From Neobacillus novalis NBRC 102450 (GTDB taxonomy: Bacteria; Bacillota; Bacilli; Bacillales; Cytobacillaceae), in NCBI RefSeq assembly GCF_001591805.1, contig NZ_BCVP01000041.1, forward strand, positions 1 through 52,972: 52,972 nt of DNA. The letters are read 5' to 3'. Shown one piece after another: positions 8,517-17,737 of this stretch. Position 1 is the first letter of the stretch, and each line of letters starts with the position of its first letter. The position numbers were made by a program, and so were the translations under genes. A model generated the notes under the pieces. The model did no database searches, was not told the origin of the DNA, and saw nothing but the letters and a program-made list of their open reading frames with translations.

Positions 8517-9452
8517 ATGATTTTAGCTGTCACGATGAATCCATCCGTAGATATTTCCTATCCGATTCATGAATTCAAACTAGATGATGTTAACCGTGTG
8601 GAAACTGTTCGTAAAACCGCCGGTGGAAAAGGCTTGAATGTTGCACGTGTGGTCGCGCAAATGGAAGAAGAGGTCTTGGCGACAGGTGTACTTGGTGGCA
8701 CGACGGGTGAATACATCAGCCAGGAATTAAATAAAAGTCACATTCACAATGGCTTCCTGAGAATCGATCGAGAATCAAGAAACTGTATCGCCATTCTTCA
8801 TGACGGCAAGCAAACGGAGATTTTAGAATCTGGGCCGACATTAACGGCGGATGAAGGGGCAGCCTTTTTAGAGAAATATGAGAGTCTGCTAGCGAACGTT
8901 TCACTTGTGACGATATCAGGCAGTTTGCCAAAAGGCCTGCAAATGAATTTTTATCAGCAAATGTTAGAAATAAGTCAGGAAAAGGGAATTCCTGTAATAG
9001 TTGATTCATCAGGGGAATCATTAAGACAGGTTTTGATCCATGAGGAAAAACCAATTGCCATCAAACCGAATACAGCGGAATTGTCTCAGTTGCTTGGTAT
9101 TGAAGTCGAAAATCAGATAGGCAGTTTGCAAGAAGCTTTAGCCAATGACTTATTTCAGGGAATTGAATGGGTTGTCGTCTCAATGGGTGGTGATGGTGCC
9201 TTTATCAAGCATAGGGGCGATCATTATCGAGTCACGATTCCAAAAATAAATGTCGTCAATCCTGTCGGTTCCGGTGATGCTACTGTTGCTGGATTAGCCG
9301 TTGCTCTCAGTCGAAATCAGTCAGTTGAAACCGTACTGAAAACAGCCATGACAACGGGAATGCTCAATACTATGGAGGCTGGAACAGGTTATATAGATTT
9401 AGCAAAATTCAGCCAATTCTTTGATTTGGTAGAGGTTACAAAAATAGATTAA
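8517..9452 (+). CDS. lacC: Tagatose-6-phosphate kinase (LacC-like)
   Basis: A 311-residue PfkB-family kinase of the LacC/1-phosphofructokinase subgroup, about the length of LacC. It phosphorylates tagatose-6-P to tagatose-1,6-bisphosphate. Motifs: N-terminal ILAVTMNPSVDISY, GGKGLNVARV (about 38-47, sugar site), and C-terminal NPVGSGDATVAGL (about 250-262) with the catalytic Asp. ATG 8517 with GAGGGAG upstream is better than an earlier GTG inside the nagA remnant. The aldolase gene follows 15 bases later. 1-phosphofructokinase activity is the main alternative; the neighbouring LacD-type aldolase favours tagatose. Confidence 0.85.
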   Translation: MILAVTMNPSVDISYPIHEFKLDDVNRVETVRKTAGGKGLNVARVVAQMEEEVLATGVLGGTTGEYISQELNKSHIHNGFLRIDRESRNCIAILHDGKQTEILESGPTLTADEGAAFLEKYESLLANVSLVTISGSLPKGLQMNFYQQMLEISQEKGIPVIVDSSGESLRQVLIHEEKPIAIKPNTAELSQLLGIEVENQIGSLQEALANDLFQGIEWVVVSMGGDGAFIKHRGDHYRVTIPKINVVNPVGSGDATVAGLAVALSRNQSVETVLKTAMTTGMLNTMEAGTGYIDLAKFSQFFDLVEVTKID

Positions 9453-9467
9453 TAGGGGTGTTTGTCA

Positions 9468-10454
9468 GTGATAGAACTAACCAAAAATAAACTAGCAGCT
9501 TTAAAACGTTTATCCGATGAAAATGGAGTAATTGGAGCATTAGCCATTGATCAGCGAGGCTCATTAAAGAAAATGATTGCGGCAGGAAGTGCGAGTCATG
9601 TCGGAGATGAAGGCATTATCCGCTTTAAAGAATTGGTTTCGGAAGAGTTAACACCATTTTCGACTGCTATTCTATTAGATCCAGAATATGGACTGCCGGC
9701 TGCGAAAGTCCGCAGCAGAGATGCGGGATTATTGGTGGCTTATGAAAAAACCGGCTATGATGCAACTGCCGTGGGGCGTTTGCCTGATTTGTTGCCGGAG
9801 TGGTCTGTTAAACGGTTGAAGGAAGCCGGCGCAGATGCCGTTAAATTCTTACTGTATTATGATGCGGATGAAGATAAAAAGATTAATGATTATAAACACG
9901 TCTATATGGAACGGGTTGGGTCTGAGTGTGTGGCAGAAGACATTCCGTTTTTCTTAGAAATTGTATCATACGATGCTGAAAATGATAATGTCAAAAGTAA
10001 ATCATATGCCAAAGTGAAACCGCATAAAGTTATTGAGGCAATGAGAGAATTCTCTAAGCCCCAGTACAATGTGGACGTATTGAAAGTAGAAGTGCCAGTA
10101 GATATGAACTTTGTCGAAGGTTACACAGAGGGTGAAACAGCCTATAGTAAGGAAGAAGCTGCTGCTTATTTTAAAGAGCAAAGTGAAGCAACTGAGCTGC
10201 CATTTATCTTCTTAAGTGCGGGAGTAAGTGCAGAATTATTCCAAGAAACATTAAAGTTTGCCAAGGAATCTGGTTCAACCTTTAATGGTGTATTATGCGG
10301 CCGGGCAACTTGGAAAGACGGTGTGGCACCATTTGCTACAGATGGCGAGCAAGCAGGACGTACCTGGTTACAAGATACTGGCAAAAAGAATATTGAAGAA
10401 CTGAACGGAGTATTGAAAGAATCAGCAAGCTCTTGGTTTGATAAAGTTAAATAA
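9468..10454 (+). CDS. lacD: Tagatose-1,6-bisphosphate aldolase (LacD-like)
   Basis: A 328-residue class I aldolase of the LacD family, which cleaves tagatose-1,6-bisphosphate to dihydroxyacetone phosphate and glyceraldehyde-3-P. Recognised by ALAIDQRGSLKKMI near the N terminus, AILLDPEYGLPA, VKFLLYYDAD, DVLKVEVPVD (Schiff-base Lys region, about 204) and FLSAGVSAELFQETL. GTG 9468 is preferred because the AGGGGTG at 9454-9460 is too close to the TTG at 9462. It is the last gene of the first block and is followed by a terminator. Confidence 0.9.
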   Translation: MIELTKNKLAALKRLSDENGVIGALAIDQRGSLKKMIAAGSASHVGDEGIIRFKELVSEELTPFSTAILLDPEYGLPAAKVRSRDAGLLVAYEKTGYDATAVGRLPDLLPEWSVKRLKEAGADAVKFLLYYDADEDKKINDYKHVYMERVGSECVAEDIPFFLEIVSYDAENDNVKSKSYAKVKPHKVIEAMREFSKPQYNVDVLKVEVPVDMNFVEGYTEGETAYSKEEAAAYFKEQSEATELPFIFLSAGVSAELFQETLKFAKESGSTFNGVLCGRATWKDGVAPFATDGEQAGRTWLQDTGKKNIEELNGVLKESASSWFDKVK

Positions 10455-10461
10455 AATAGAA

Positions 10462-10490
10462 TGGGACGAGGCTTCTTGTCCCCTTTCTTT
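10462..10490 (+). terminator. Terminator after lacD
   Basis: GGGAC (10463-10467) and GTCCC (10478-10482) pair around a 10-base loop, followed by CTTTCTTT. It closes the first aga block. Confidence 0.6.
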
Positions 10491-10540
10491 AGTAAGGCAG
10501 AAAATAGGCGGTTATTGTAGAAAAATGTCGAATGATAATT

Positions 10541-10570
10541 TTGAAAACTCAAATAAATAGATGATATACT
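10541..10570 (+). promoter_or_regulatory. Probable promoter of the GH4/ABC operon
   Basis: TTGAAA (10541-10546), an 18-base spacer and TATACT (10565-10570), with an operator-like palindrome ten bases downstream. It is the best promoter in the 387-base spacer 10455-10841. Confidence 0.5.
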
Positions 10571-10579
10571 TGAGTTGAC

Positions 10580-10599
10580 TGGTAATGACATCATTACTG
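10580..10599. promoter_or_regulatory. GntR operator, second type, copy 1
   Basis: TGGTAATGACATCATTACTG: GTAATGA and TCATTAC are perfect inverted arms. It differs from the first block's operator at the two inner positions of each arm. It lies just downstream of the promoter and is the likely target of the second GntR protein (17738). Confidence 0.7.
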
Positions 10600-10692
10600 T
10601 AATTGAATCAATTATAGAGAATGGGAACTCACCGTAGTAATTCTTAAAACAAAGGAATGGGATATTATTTTTTGTAAGCCCTTCCAATCAAC

Positions 10693-10712
10693 TGGTTATA
10701 ACATCATTACAT
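10693..10712. promoter_or_regulatory. GntR operator, mixed type
   Basis: TGGTTATAACATCATTACAT: the left half resembles the first block's operator and the right half the second block's. It lies about 150 bases before the GH4 gene. Confidence 0.6.
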
Positions 10713-10841
10713 AGGAAGGAGGAGAAAAAGGTATTACAAGCAGCTAATAGGAAGAGTGGATTTCTTTTTGCGGCATTATGAATAGTGAATTTACCCATTA
10801 GGATAAAAATGACATAAAAAAAGTGGAGAGGATAATACACA

Positions 10842-12146
10842 ATGACAAAAGTAACTATAATTGGAGCTGGCAGCTTTTTTACCCACAATATTGTGATTGA
10901 TATATTAAATATTGAAGGCTTGGATAAGGGTGTAATCGGTTTAGTAGATATTGATGAAAAACGTCTGGAAATTGCTCATCGTCTGGTAGAAAAGGTTATA
11001 GCGCTTACTGGAAAAGACTGGAGCGTCACTTCTTCAATCAATAGGAGAGAAGTTTTGCCAGGATCCAACTTCGTTATAAATCAAATTGAGGTTGCCGGAT
11101 TATCGACAGTTAAACATGAGTATGAAATACCGCTTAAATATGGGGTAAATCAATGTATTGGCGATACAATGGGGCCTGGCGGACTTTTTAAAACCCTGCG
11201 GACTTTGCCGGCATGGAGAGATATCGTCGCTGATATCAACGAATTATGTCCGGAAACGACAATCTTAAATTACACGAACCCAATGTCTGCCGTAACCCTA
11301 GCGACCACCCGACTGACAGATATCCCGGTAGTGGGTCTATGCCATTCGATACAAAATACTTCAAGGCAACTTGCAAGTTATTTGGAAGTCCCATATGAGG
11401 AATTAAAATGGACAGCAGCAGGCATCAACCATATGTCATGGTTTCTGGAGCTAAATCACAAGGGTGAAGATATGTATCCAGTCCTAAAAGAAAGGATAGC
11501 CAATAATCCTGCACTTTTAGCAAAAGATCCCGTGAGGTTGGATGCTATGAAATATCTGGGTAGCTTTGTATCGGAATCCAGTGGACATTTTTCCGAATAT
11601 ATTCCTTATTATCGAAAACGTCAGGACTTAATAGATAAACATTGCAGTACAGGATATAACGGTGCGACAGGGTTTTATGCCAATAACTGGCCGACATGGA
11701 GAAAAGAAAGTGATGAGGATATTTTAAAGATATTGTCAGGAGAAAGCGAAATCAAACTGGAATCCAGTCATGAATATGCAGCGACGATAATTGAGGGGAT
11801 GATAAAAAATACCCCGCAGGTAATCTATGGGAATGTCCCGAATAAAGGGCTCATTGAAAACCTGCCGTCTTATGGAGTTGTTGAAGTCGCATGTCTAGTG
11901 GATCGTAATGGCATACAGCCTTGTCACTTTGGAAAACTCCCTGAACATCTGGCTGCACTGTGCCGGAGTAATATGGCATTTTTTGAATTAGCCGTGCAGG
12001 CCGTACTGGAAAATGACAAGGAAAAGGCCCTTTATGCCCTGACAATTGACCCTCTTACATCTGCAGTTTGTTCGTTGGCAGAAATCAAGGAAATGTTTGA
12101 AGAATTATTCGAAGCCGAACGTGAGTTTATAGGTGATTTAAGGTAA
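10842..12146 (+). CDS. GH4 family glycosidase, alpha-galactosidase-like
   Basis: A 434-residue NAD- and Mn-dependent glycoside hydrolase family 4 enzyme. The N-terminal Rossmann segment IIGAGSFFTHNIVIDIL, GLCHSIQ (metal Cys-His, about 165-171) and AAGINHMSWFLEL (catalytic/metal His, about 190) are the family marks. A Cys-His motif of CHS type occurs in alpha-galactosidase (MelA) and alpha-galacturonidase members. It has no signal peptide, so it acts on a disaccharide brought in by the ABC transporter that follows 52 bases later. The substrate could be an alpha-galactoside; the exact sugar is not readable. Confidence 0.8.
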   Translation: MTKVTIIGAGSFFTHNIVIDILNIEGLDKGVIGLVDIDEKRLEIAHRLVEKVIALTGKDWSVTSSINRREVLPGSNFVINQIEVAGLSTVKHEYEIPLKYGVNQCIGDTMGPGGLFKTLRTLPAWRDIVADINELCPETTILNYTNPMSAVTLATTRLTDIPVVGLCHSIQNTSRQLASYLEVPYEELKWTAAGINHMSWFLELNHKGEDMYPVLKERIANNPALLAKDPVRLDAMKYLGSFVSESSGHFSEYIPYYRKRQDLIDKHCSTGYNGATGFYANNWPTWRKESDEDILKILSGESEIKLESSHEYAATIIEGMIKNTPQVIYGNVPNKGLIENLPSYGVVEVACLVDRNGIQPCHFGKLPEHLAALCRSNMAFFELAVQAVLENDKEKALYALTIDPLTSAVCSLAEIKEMFEELFEAEREFIGDLR

Positions 12147-12198
12147 AGAATCAAACGGTGGGAATTCAAACAATTAAAACGGGAAAGAGGGGAATTCA

Positions 12199-13470
12199 GT
12201 GAAAAACTTGAAAGTAATTTGGGTTGTATTCTTAATGCTTTTACTTACATTATCTGCATGCAGTAACAGCGAATCAACAAGCGGATCCAGTGACGGTAAA
12301 GTAAACTTGACATGGTGGAGCCATGATGGTCCAACTTTTGTTAAGGCAAATAAAAAATTTATAAAGGATTACGAAGCAGCAAATCCAAATGTAAAAATAA
12401 ATCTGCAAATCTACCCATATGATGCTTTTGTTCAAAAATTAAAAGCAGCTTATGCATCAAAGAATCCACCTGATATGGCTCAAGTATTTGGCAGCTGGGT
12501 GCCGGAATATACGAAGAATGATTTGCTTTCTCCTGTACCCGATGAGATGAAAGATTGGGTAAAGTCAGGTTTTTATGAGCCTGCTTTAGGTGCATATACT
12601 CATGATGAGGTCCCTTATGGAATTCCACAGGAGTATAATATCGAAAATGGCGGTGTATTAGCAAATCCCGACATGTTTAAAAATGCTGGGCTGGATTATC
12701 CAAAAACTTGGGATGAGCTAATAACTGATGCTCAAAAACTTACAGTAACCCAAAACGGAAAAATCCAAGTAAAAGGTTTTGACTTTGTTAACTACGACAA
12801 TATCACATTTACGTTTTTGTCCCTCATTCTTCAACAAAAGGGGGAATATTGGACGAAAGATAATCAAGTTAATTTTTCAACACCAGAAGCGGTGAAAGCT
12901 ATGGACGAACTTAAAAAATTCGTAACTGATTATAAGGTAACAAACTTACGAGATTTTGGAGGGAAATTGGATACTTCAGATCTATTTTTCAAGAATAAGG
13001 CAGCAATGGTCATTAGAGGACCTTGGTCTATTGCGGAAGGGAAGGAAAATTATCAGTTTGAGAAGCTGGATTATATTCCGATGCCATCCTTTACAGAAAA
13101 TCCACCGTATTTTGCAGCAGAATCCGGCTGGGGGGAAATCGTTGCAAAAAGTAGTAAACATCAAGAAGAAGCATGGAAATTCATTAAGTATATGACAGAA
13201 AAAGAAAATGCAAAGTATTTTAATATTACAACGTTTACGGTTCCAGCGAACAAAGAAGCTGCTCAGGATCCAGAATTTTTGAAGGCCTTGCCGAAAATGA
13301 AAGCTTCCATTGATGTCCTGCCTTATGGAATGTTCATTGGGATCATTGATACGGATTTCTTAAAGAAGACAATTAATGATAACTTCCAATTAATTGCTGC
13401 TGATAAAGTTTCCGTTGAAGATGGTTTAAAGAAAATTGAAACGACCATAAATCAAATGCTAAATAAATAA
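12199..13470 (+). CDS. Sugar ABC transporter substrate-binding lipoprotein
   Basis: A 423-residue family 1 solute-binding protein. The GTG start follows GGAAAGAGGGG. A signal peptide with lipobox LTLSAC (Cys about 21) is followed by a Ser-rich linker and LTWWSHDGP, typical of sugar-binding proteins. It would be lipid-anchored outside the membrane and deliver an oligosaccharide to the permeases at 13614 and 14573. No ATPase gene is in this operon; as in many Bacillaceae CUT1 systems a shared MsmX-type ATPase is expected. A strong hairpin follows the gene. Confidence 0.88.
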   Translation: MKNLKVIWVVFLMLLLTLSACSNSESTSGSSDGKVNLTWWSHDGPTFVKANKKFIKDYEAANPNVKINLQIYPYDAFVQKLKAAYASKNPPDMAQVFGSWVPEYTKNDLLSPVPDEMKDWVKSGFYEPALGAYTHDEVPYGIPQEYNIENGGVLANPDMFKNAGLDYPKTWDELITDAQKLTVTQNGKIQVKGFDFVNYDNITFTFLSLILQQKGEYWTKDNQVNFSTPEAVKAMDELKKFVTDYKVTNLRDFGGKLDTSDLFFKNKAAMVIRGPWSIAEGKENYQFEKLDYIPMPSFTENPPYFAAESGWGEIVAKSSKHQEEAWKFIKYMTEKENAKYFNITTFTVPANKEAAQDPEFLKALPKMKASIDVLPYGMFIGIIDTDFLKKTINDNFQLIAADKVSVEDGLKKIETTINQMLNK

Positions 13471-13523
13471 CAGTTATCTAAAAAGGAAACTAGTCAAATT
13501 GTAGAGGTTACCCAACCTCGGTC

Positions 13524-13549
13524 AAAATGGGGGGACATCCCCCCATTTT
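13524..13549 (+). terminator. Strong hairpin between binding protein and permease genes
   Basis: AAAATGGGGGG (13524-13534), loop ACAT, CCCCCCATTTT (13539-13549): 11 perfect pairs without a T tract. Such a structure can stabilise the upstream message and give more binding protein than permease. Confidence 0.65.
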
Positions 13550-13613
13550 ACTGAACTATGTCATTTGTTCGTTTGAAAAAGTTGACGATTAAAGTCAGCA
13601 AGGGGGGATAGCC

Positions 13614-14564
13614 ATGTCGTCGATTCCTGAATCAACAGGAACCAAAACTGCTATAGAGATTAAGGGAGGGAAAAAGAGAACACAAACCCAAATTAAGGTT
13701 CAGAACCGATTTATTTTCTTTTCTTTGACACCAATCATGATTGTTTTCATCGTTTTCTCAGCAATCCCAATTGTTTGGGGGTTGGTTTTGTCCTTTTATC
13801 AATATAATCCGCTGCAAGAGCATTCTCCTTTTATCGGTTTACGGAATTATATGGATCTTTTAAAAGACGATGTCTTTATTAAATCATTCTGGAATACCTT
13901 TAAATTTGTCATTATTGCTGTTCCCGCCAATATCGCTATAACCTTAATGATTGCAATTGGTGTCAATCGAATCAGAAATAACATGTTCCGCAATCTATTT
14001 AGGACCATTTACTTTTTGCCATGTATCGCCCCTTTGGCGGGGTCGGCAGTAGTATGGTCGACGATGTTTAATAAGGATACAGGTCTTTTCAATGTCCTGT
14101 TGAATTTTTTACATATGCCTGGCGTTGATTGGCTCACGGACCCGTCTTTAGCCATGTATTCTGTTATTGCCATGACACTTTGGGCGGATATGGGCTTTAA
14201 TATTGTCCTATTTATGGCTGGATTAGATTCCATTCCAAAAATGTTTTATGAAGCAGCAGAATTGGATGGTGCAAATCCCTGGAAAAGATTTTGGAATATT
14301 ACGGTTCCGCTTTTAAGCCGAACAACTCTTTTTGTTACCATTATGACTTGCCTTGCCTACTTTCAAATGTTCCCTCAGTTCCAGATCTTAACAAATGGTG
14401 AACCTCAGAATGAAACGCGCGTCCTTGCCTTAAACATATATGATCACGCTTTTACTTATATGAATATGGGGTACGCATCAGCAATTGCATCGGTACTGTT
14501 TGTCATCATCCTGATTATCACGATTATTCAGTTGAAATTAGGAAAATCCCAGTGGGAATATTAG
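13614..14564 (+). CDS. Sugar ABC transporter permease (MalF-type)
   Basis: A 316-residue integral membrane permease of the CUT1 family, with a cytosolic N-terminal segment (about 35 residues, basic) and about six transmembrane segments. The EAA loop that docks the ATPase is YEAAELDGANPWKRFWNITVP at about residues 212-232. ATG 13614 follows AAGGGGGG. It pairs with the permease starting 8 bases after its stop. The specificity comes from the binding protein and is probably a galactose-containing sugar given the GH4 neighbour. Confidence 0.9.
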   Translation: MSSIPESTGTKTAIEIKGGKKRTQTQIKVQNRFIFFSLTPIMIVFIVFSAIPIVWGLVLSFYQYNPLQEHSPFIGLRNYMDLLKDDVFIKSFWNTFKFVIIAVPANIAITLMIAIGVNRIRNNMFRNLFRTIYFLPCIAPLAGSAVVWSTMFNKDTGLFNVLLNFLHMPGVDWLTDPSLAMYSVIAMTLWADMGFNIVLFMAGLDSIPKMFYEAAELDGANPWKRFWNITVPLLSRTTLFVTIMTCLAYFQMFPQFQILTNGEPQNETRVLALNIYDHAFTYMNMGYASAIASVLFVIILIITIIQLKLGKSQWEY

Positions 14565-14572
14565 GGGGAATT

Positions 14573-15397
14573 ATGAAAAAGAAACTAGATATTCCATATA
14601 TCATTTTGTTTTTGATTGTTTCTATGGGTGCCGTTATCATGTTTATACCATACCTTTGGATGGTATTGTCTTCCTTGAAAGGAAATCATGAAATTCTTTC
14701 AGGAGCGACTAATATTTTCCCCCAAAAAATCACGTTTGAAGGATATAAGACTGTTTTAAATGATGCACCTTTCATAAGATGGTTGATTAATAGTTTAATA
14801 TCTTCCACACTTATTACACTGGCTACACTTTTTACTAGTGCATTAGCAGGCTATATCTTTGCAAAATTCAAATTCAGAGGGCAAAAGCTTTCCTTTATAT
14901 TAATATTAGCAACTATGATGGTTCCATTCCAGGTCATTATGATTCCCAGATATTTAATTGTTTCTGATTTAGGGTTAATTAATAACCTATTCGCCCTCAT
15001 TGTTCCAAATTTGATAAGTGGATTTGGCATTTTCTTAGCAAAACAATTTATTGAAGCAATTCCCAATGATTTAATTGAAGCGGCGAGGATTGACGGGGCT
15101 GGGGAATTCCGGACCTTCTGGAGCCTGATTTTACCGCAAATAAAACCTGCCCTATCCGCTGTCGGCATCTTTACTTTTATGGCTGCATGGAATGATTATT
15201 TATGGCCATTAATTGTCCTGAATGATCTGAATAAAATGACCGTTCCACTGGCTTTGGTCTTTTTTAACGGGCAGCATCTTGTGAATTATAACGTGGTTAT
15301 GTCTGCCGGTGTGTTAATCATGATACCGGTTGTCATTGTCTTTTTAGTGTTCCAGCGCCAATTTATTAAAGGTATGACCATGACTGGGATGAAATAA
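14573..15397 (+). CDS. Sugar ABC transporter permease (MalG-type)
   Basis: A 274-residue second CUT1 permease with six hydrophobic segments and the EAA loop IEAARIDGAGEFRTFWSLILP (about residues 168-188). ATG 14573 with GGGGG six bases upstream is the natural start, after the stop of the partner; an upstream in-frame codon inside the partner gene lacks a ribosome site. It forms the heterodimeric channel with the 13614 product. Confidence 0.9.
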   Translation: MKKKLDIPYIILFLIVSMGAVIMFIPYLWMVLSSLKGNHEILSGATNIFPQKITFEGYKTVLNDAPFIRWLINSLISSTLITLATLFTSALAGYIFAKFKFRGQKLSFILILATMMVPFQVIMIPRYLIVSDLGLINNLFALIVPNLISGFGIFLAKQFIEAIPNDLIEAARIDGAGEFRTFWSLILPQIKPALSAVGIFTFMAAWNDYLWPLIVLNDLNKMTVPLALVFFNGQHLVNYNVVMSAGVLIMIPVVIVFLVFQRQFIKGMTMTGMK

Positions 15398-15473
15398 GAC
15401 AGGAAGTGTAGCAATGAAGAAGAGGAACATTTTTTATTCCATCCTTTATAAAAAATACTAGGAGGATAAGCTT

Positions 15474-16409
15474 GTGGAGAAAAACGTTTTTGTTTTAGGA
15501 GAATTGAATGTAGATTTAATTTTCTCCGGGGAAAATATCACTCCGGAATGGAATAGGGAAAAGTTGGTCAATCATTTTGAACAGGTATTGGGTTCATCCT
15601 CGGCAATCACGGCATGTGTCTTAGCGGGGCTTGGTCATCAGGTTTATTTTGTTGGGGTGGTAGGGGATGACCCATTCGGACATTTTTGTATCGAACAGCT
15701 CAGGGCTAAAGGGGTTAAAACCGACTATATAACTATTGACCCTGAATTAAAAACCGGAGTAACACTATCATTAACTACCACAAAGGATCGAGCGTTGTTA
15801 ACGTTCATGGGTGCTATTTCAAAATTGACGAAAAAATATTTGCCGGAAAATTTATATGAAATAGCCGATCATCTTCATTTTGGTTCTTACTATCTACAGC
15901 AAGATGCCAGACTGCAATGGAGGGAAATTTTTGCGGAGGCTAACAAACATCAGATCAGTACATCCTTTGACACTGGCTGGGATCCCAACAATCAATGGTA
16001 TCGAAATGATCTGTTGGAATTACTAGAGTTTACAGATTTATTTATTCCGAGTGAAGAAGAATTATTTAGTATTTTAAATATAAATAATCTAACAGATATA
16101 CCGGCATGTCTACCCGAAAAGCATGGAATGGTAGCTATAAAAAGAGGGGAAAATGGTTCGGTCCTTTTTGATAATGATGCCCATTTCATAAGTGTTGATG
16201 GATATAAAGTAAACCCAATAGATACGACCGGGGCTGGTGACTCATTTAATGCGGGGTTAATTTCAGGCTTTTTACAAAACAAACGCGGCGAAGAGCTTCT
16301 TAAGTTTGCCAATGCATGTGGTGCATTAGCAACCTTAAGAATCGGCGGGGCGAGTTATGTTCCTTCTTTGGAGGAGGTTTATCACTTTCAAAATAGCAAT
16401 ACAGAATAA
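15474..16409 (+). CDS. PfkB-family sugar kinase
   Basis: A 311-residue ribokinase-type kinase. N-terminal FVLGELNVDLIF, GSSSAITACVLAGLG (sugar-binding), VGDDPFG and the C-terminal DTTGAGDSFNAGLISGF (anion hole and catalytic Asp, about 251-267) are present. The GTG start has AGGAGG 8 bases upstream. It follows the ABC permeases and is probably co-transcribed. It differs clearly from the LacC-type kinase at 8517 and may phosphorylate the monosaccharide released by the GH4 enzyme. The substrate cannot be assigned from sequence. Confidence 0.82.
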   Translation: MEKNVFVLGELNVDLIFSGENITPEWNREKLVNHFEQVLGSSSAITACVLAGLGHQVYFVGVVGDDPFGHFCIEQLRAKGVKTDYITIDPELKTGVTLSLTTTKDRALLTFMGAISKLTKKYLPENLYEIADHLHFGSYYLQQDARLQWREIFAEANKHQISTSFDTGWDPNNQWYRNDLLELLEFTDLFIPSEEELFSILNINNLTDIPACLPEKHGMVAIKRGENGSVLFDNDAHFISVDGYKVNPIDTTGAGDSFNAGLISGFLQNKRGEELLKFANACGALATLRIGGASYVPSLEEVYHFQNSNTE

Positions 16410-16500
16410 TAAATGGATCATTTGATGATATATGTATAGAAATATAATAGGCAGTTATTATATTTAAAAATCTATTGATATGAAATATGGTGGTGGGAAT

Positions 16501-17664
16501 ATGAAAAGAGATAGGGGTCAAATCTTCTCTTTAAAATTATTGTTCTTTCTGTTCGGGGGAACAAATGTATTAATTGGTCCTTTTTTGCCACTATATTTTG
16601 TTAATCAGGGTTTTTCTGCATTAAAAATTGGATTCATTTTAGGAATTGCCACTTTTTTTGGTGTCCTGGGACAACCCTTTTGGGCTTATTTATGTGATCG
16701 ATTTAATACAATAAAAAAGATATTACTTCTATTATTTGTTTTGAGTCTGTTCCTAAGCATAGGGATGTTCTTTAGTAAAATGCTGGCTGTGGTAGTGTTT
16801 TTTTCTGTTATTTTTTATCTGGTCTGGTCACCGTCTGGAGTGTTAATTGATACGTTGGCCATTAAGAATGTAAATAGGCTCCATATAAGCTATGGTAAAG
16901 TCCGATTGTGGTCTTCACTTGGATTTGCCGGAATTGCCTTAATTGCAGGACCATTATTGGAGTTTATAGGAATTAGCAAGCTCTACATTCTTTTCTGGGC
17001 CTTTCTGTTAATCATTACAATTAGCATTTTGCCAATCTCTGATAATGAACAATCTTCAAAAGCTGTCGGAATAAAAGATATCTTAGCTTTATTTAAGAAT
17101 AGGGAATTTGTTTGGTTTTTAGTACTCCTTCTCATTTTATCCATCCCTAATGGCTTAAACGGAATGTTCAGTCTACATATGAAAAAGCTAGGTGGAGGAG
17201 AGCAGCTTATTGGTTTTGCCACAACCATTTCAGCGGCAAGTGAGGTACCTATCTTCTATTTTTTAGGACGGCATTTGGAAAAATATAAAGAAATACCACT
17301 ACTGGGCATTGTCAGCATTCTTTATACATTTAGATGGATTATTACAGCATTCATCACTTCTCCGCTTGTATTAATGCTTTTTCAAGTGAGCCAAAGTGTT
17401 ACATTTGCATGTCTGTGGTTAATTTCTTTACAAGCAGTCGTTCGAATGGTTCCCGACCATCTGCGGAGTACGGGCCAAACAGTATTGGCAATGACTAGTT
17501 TTGGGGTGGTTTCTATTTTGGGGAATATTGCAGGAGGCTGGATTTTTCAAACCTATGGGGGGAGAACCATGTATTTTATTATGGGGTTGGTAACTGCCGT
17601 TGCGGCAATCCTTTTTTTCATCACCTACCTTATACAGAAAAAAGTTGTTTTAATTAAGTGGTAA
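16501..17664 (+). CDS. MFS transporter
   Basis: A 387-residue polytopic protein with about 12 hydrophobic segments of the MFS_1-like/nucleoside-symporter-like group. The N-terminal half has GFILGIATFFGVLGQPFWAYLCDRF (loop 2-3 motif variant). ATG 16501 with GGTGGTGGG just upstream is better than the ATG at 16480. Located between the PfkB kinase and the second GntR gene, it may import or export a related sugar, but this is only a positional inference. Confidence 0.75.
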   Translation: MKRDRGQIFSLKLLFFLFGGTNVLIGPFLPLYFVNQGFSALKIGFILGIATFFGVLGQPFWAYLCDRFNTIKKILLLLFVLSLFLSIGMFFSKMLAVVVFFSVIFYLVWSPSGVLIDTLAIKNVNRLHISYGKVRLWSSLGFAGIALIAGPLLEFIGISKLYILFWAFLLIITISILPISDNEQSSKAVGIKDILALFKNREFVWFLVLLLILSIPNGLNGMFSLHMKKLGGGEQLIGFATTISAASEVPIFYFLGRHLEKYKEIPLLGIVSILYTFRWIITAFITSPLVLMLFQVSQSVTFACLWLISLQAVVRMVPDHLRSTGQTVLAMTSFGVVSILGNIAGGWIFQTYGGRTMYFIMGLVTAVAAILFFITYLIQKKVVLIKW

Positions 17665-17702
17665 CTTTTTAAAAAATATATATAATATATATAATATATT
17701 AC

Positions 17703-17722
17703 TGGTAATGACAAAGATACCG
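17703..17722. promoter_or_regulatory. GntR operator before second regulator gene
   Basis: TGGTAATGACAAAGATACCG: the left half-site is perfect for the second operator type, the right half weaker. It lies 16 bases before the regulator start and follows an AT-rich tract (about 17668-17700) with several TATAAT-like hexamers. Suggests autoregulation. Confidence 0.55.
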
Positions 17723-17737
17723 CAAAAGGAGTAAACC

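Noticed and set aside
17668..17700. AT-rich ATATATAAT repeats as an origin or phage site
   Set aside because: Position directly before a regulator gene fits an ordinary promoter region; no iterons or DnaA boxes were seen.
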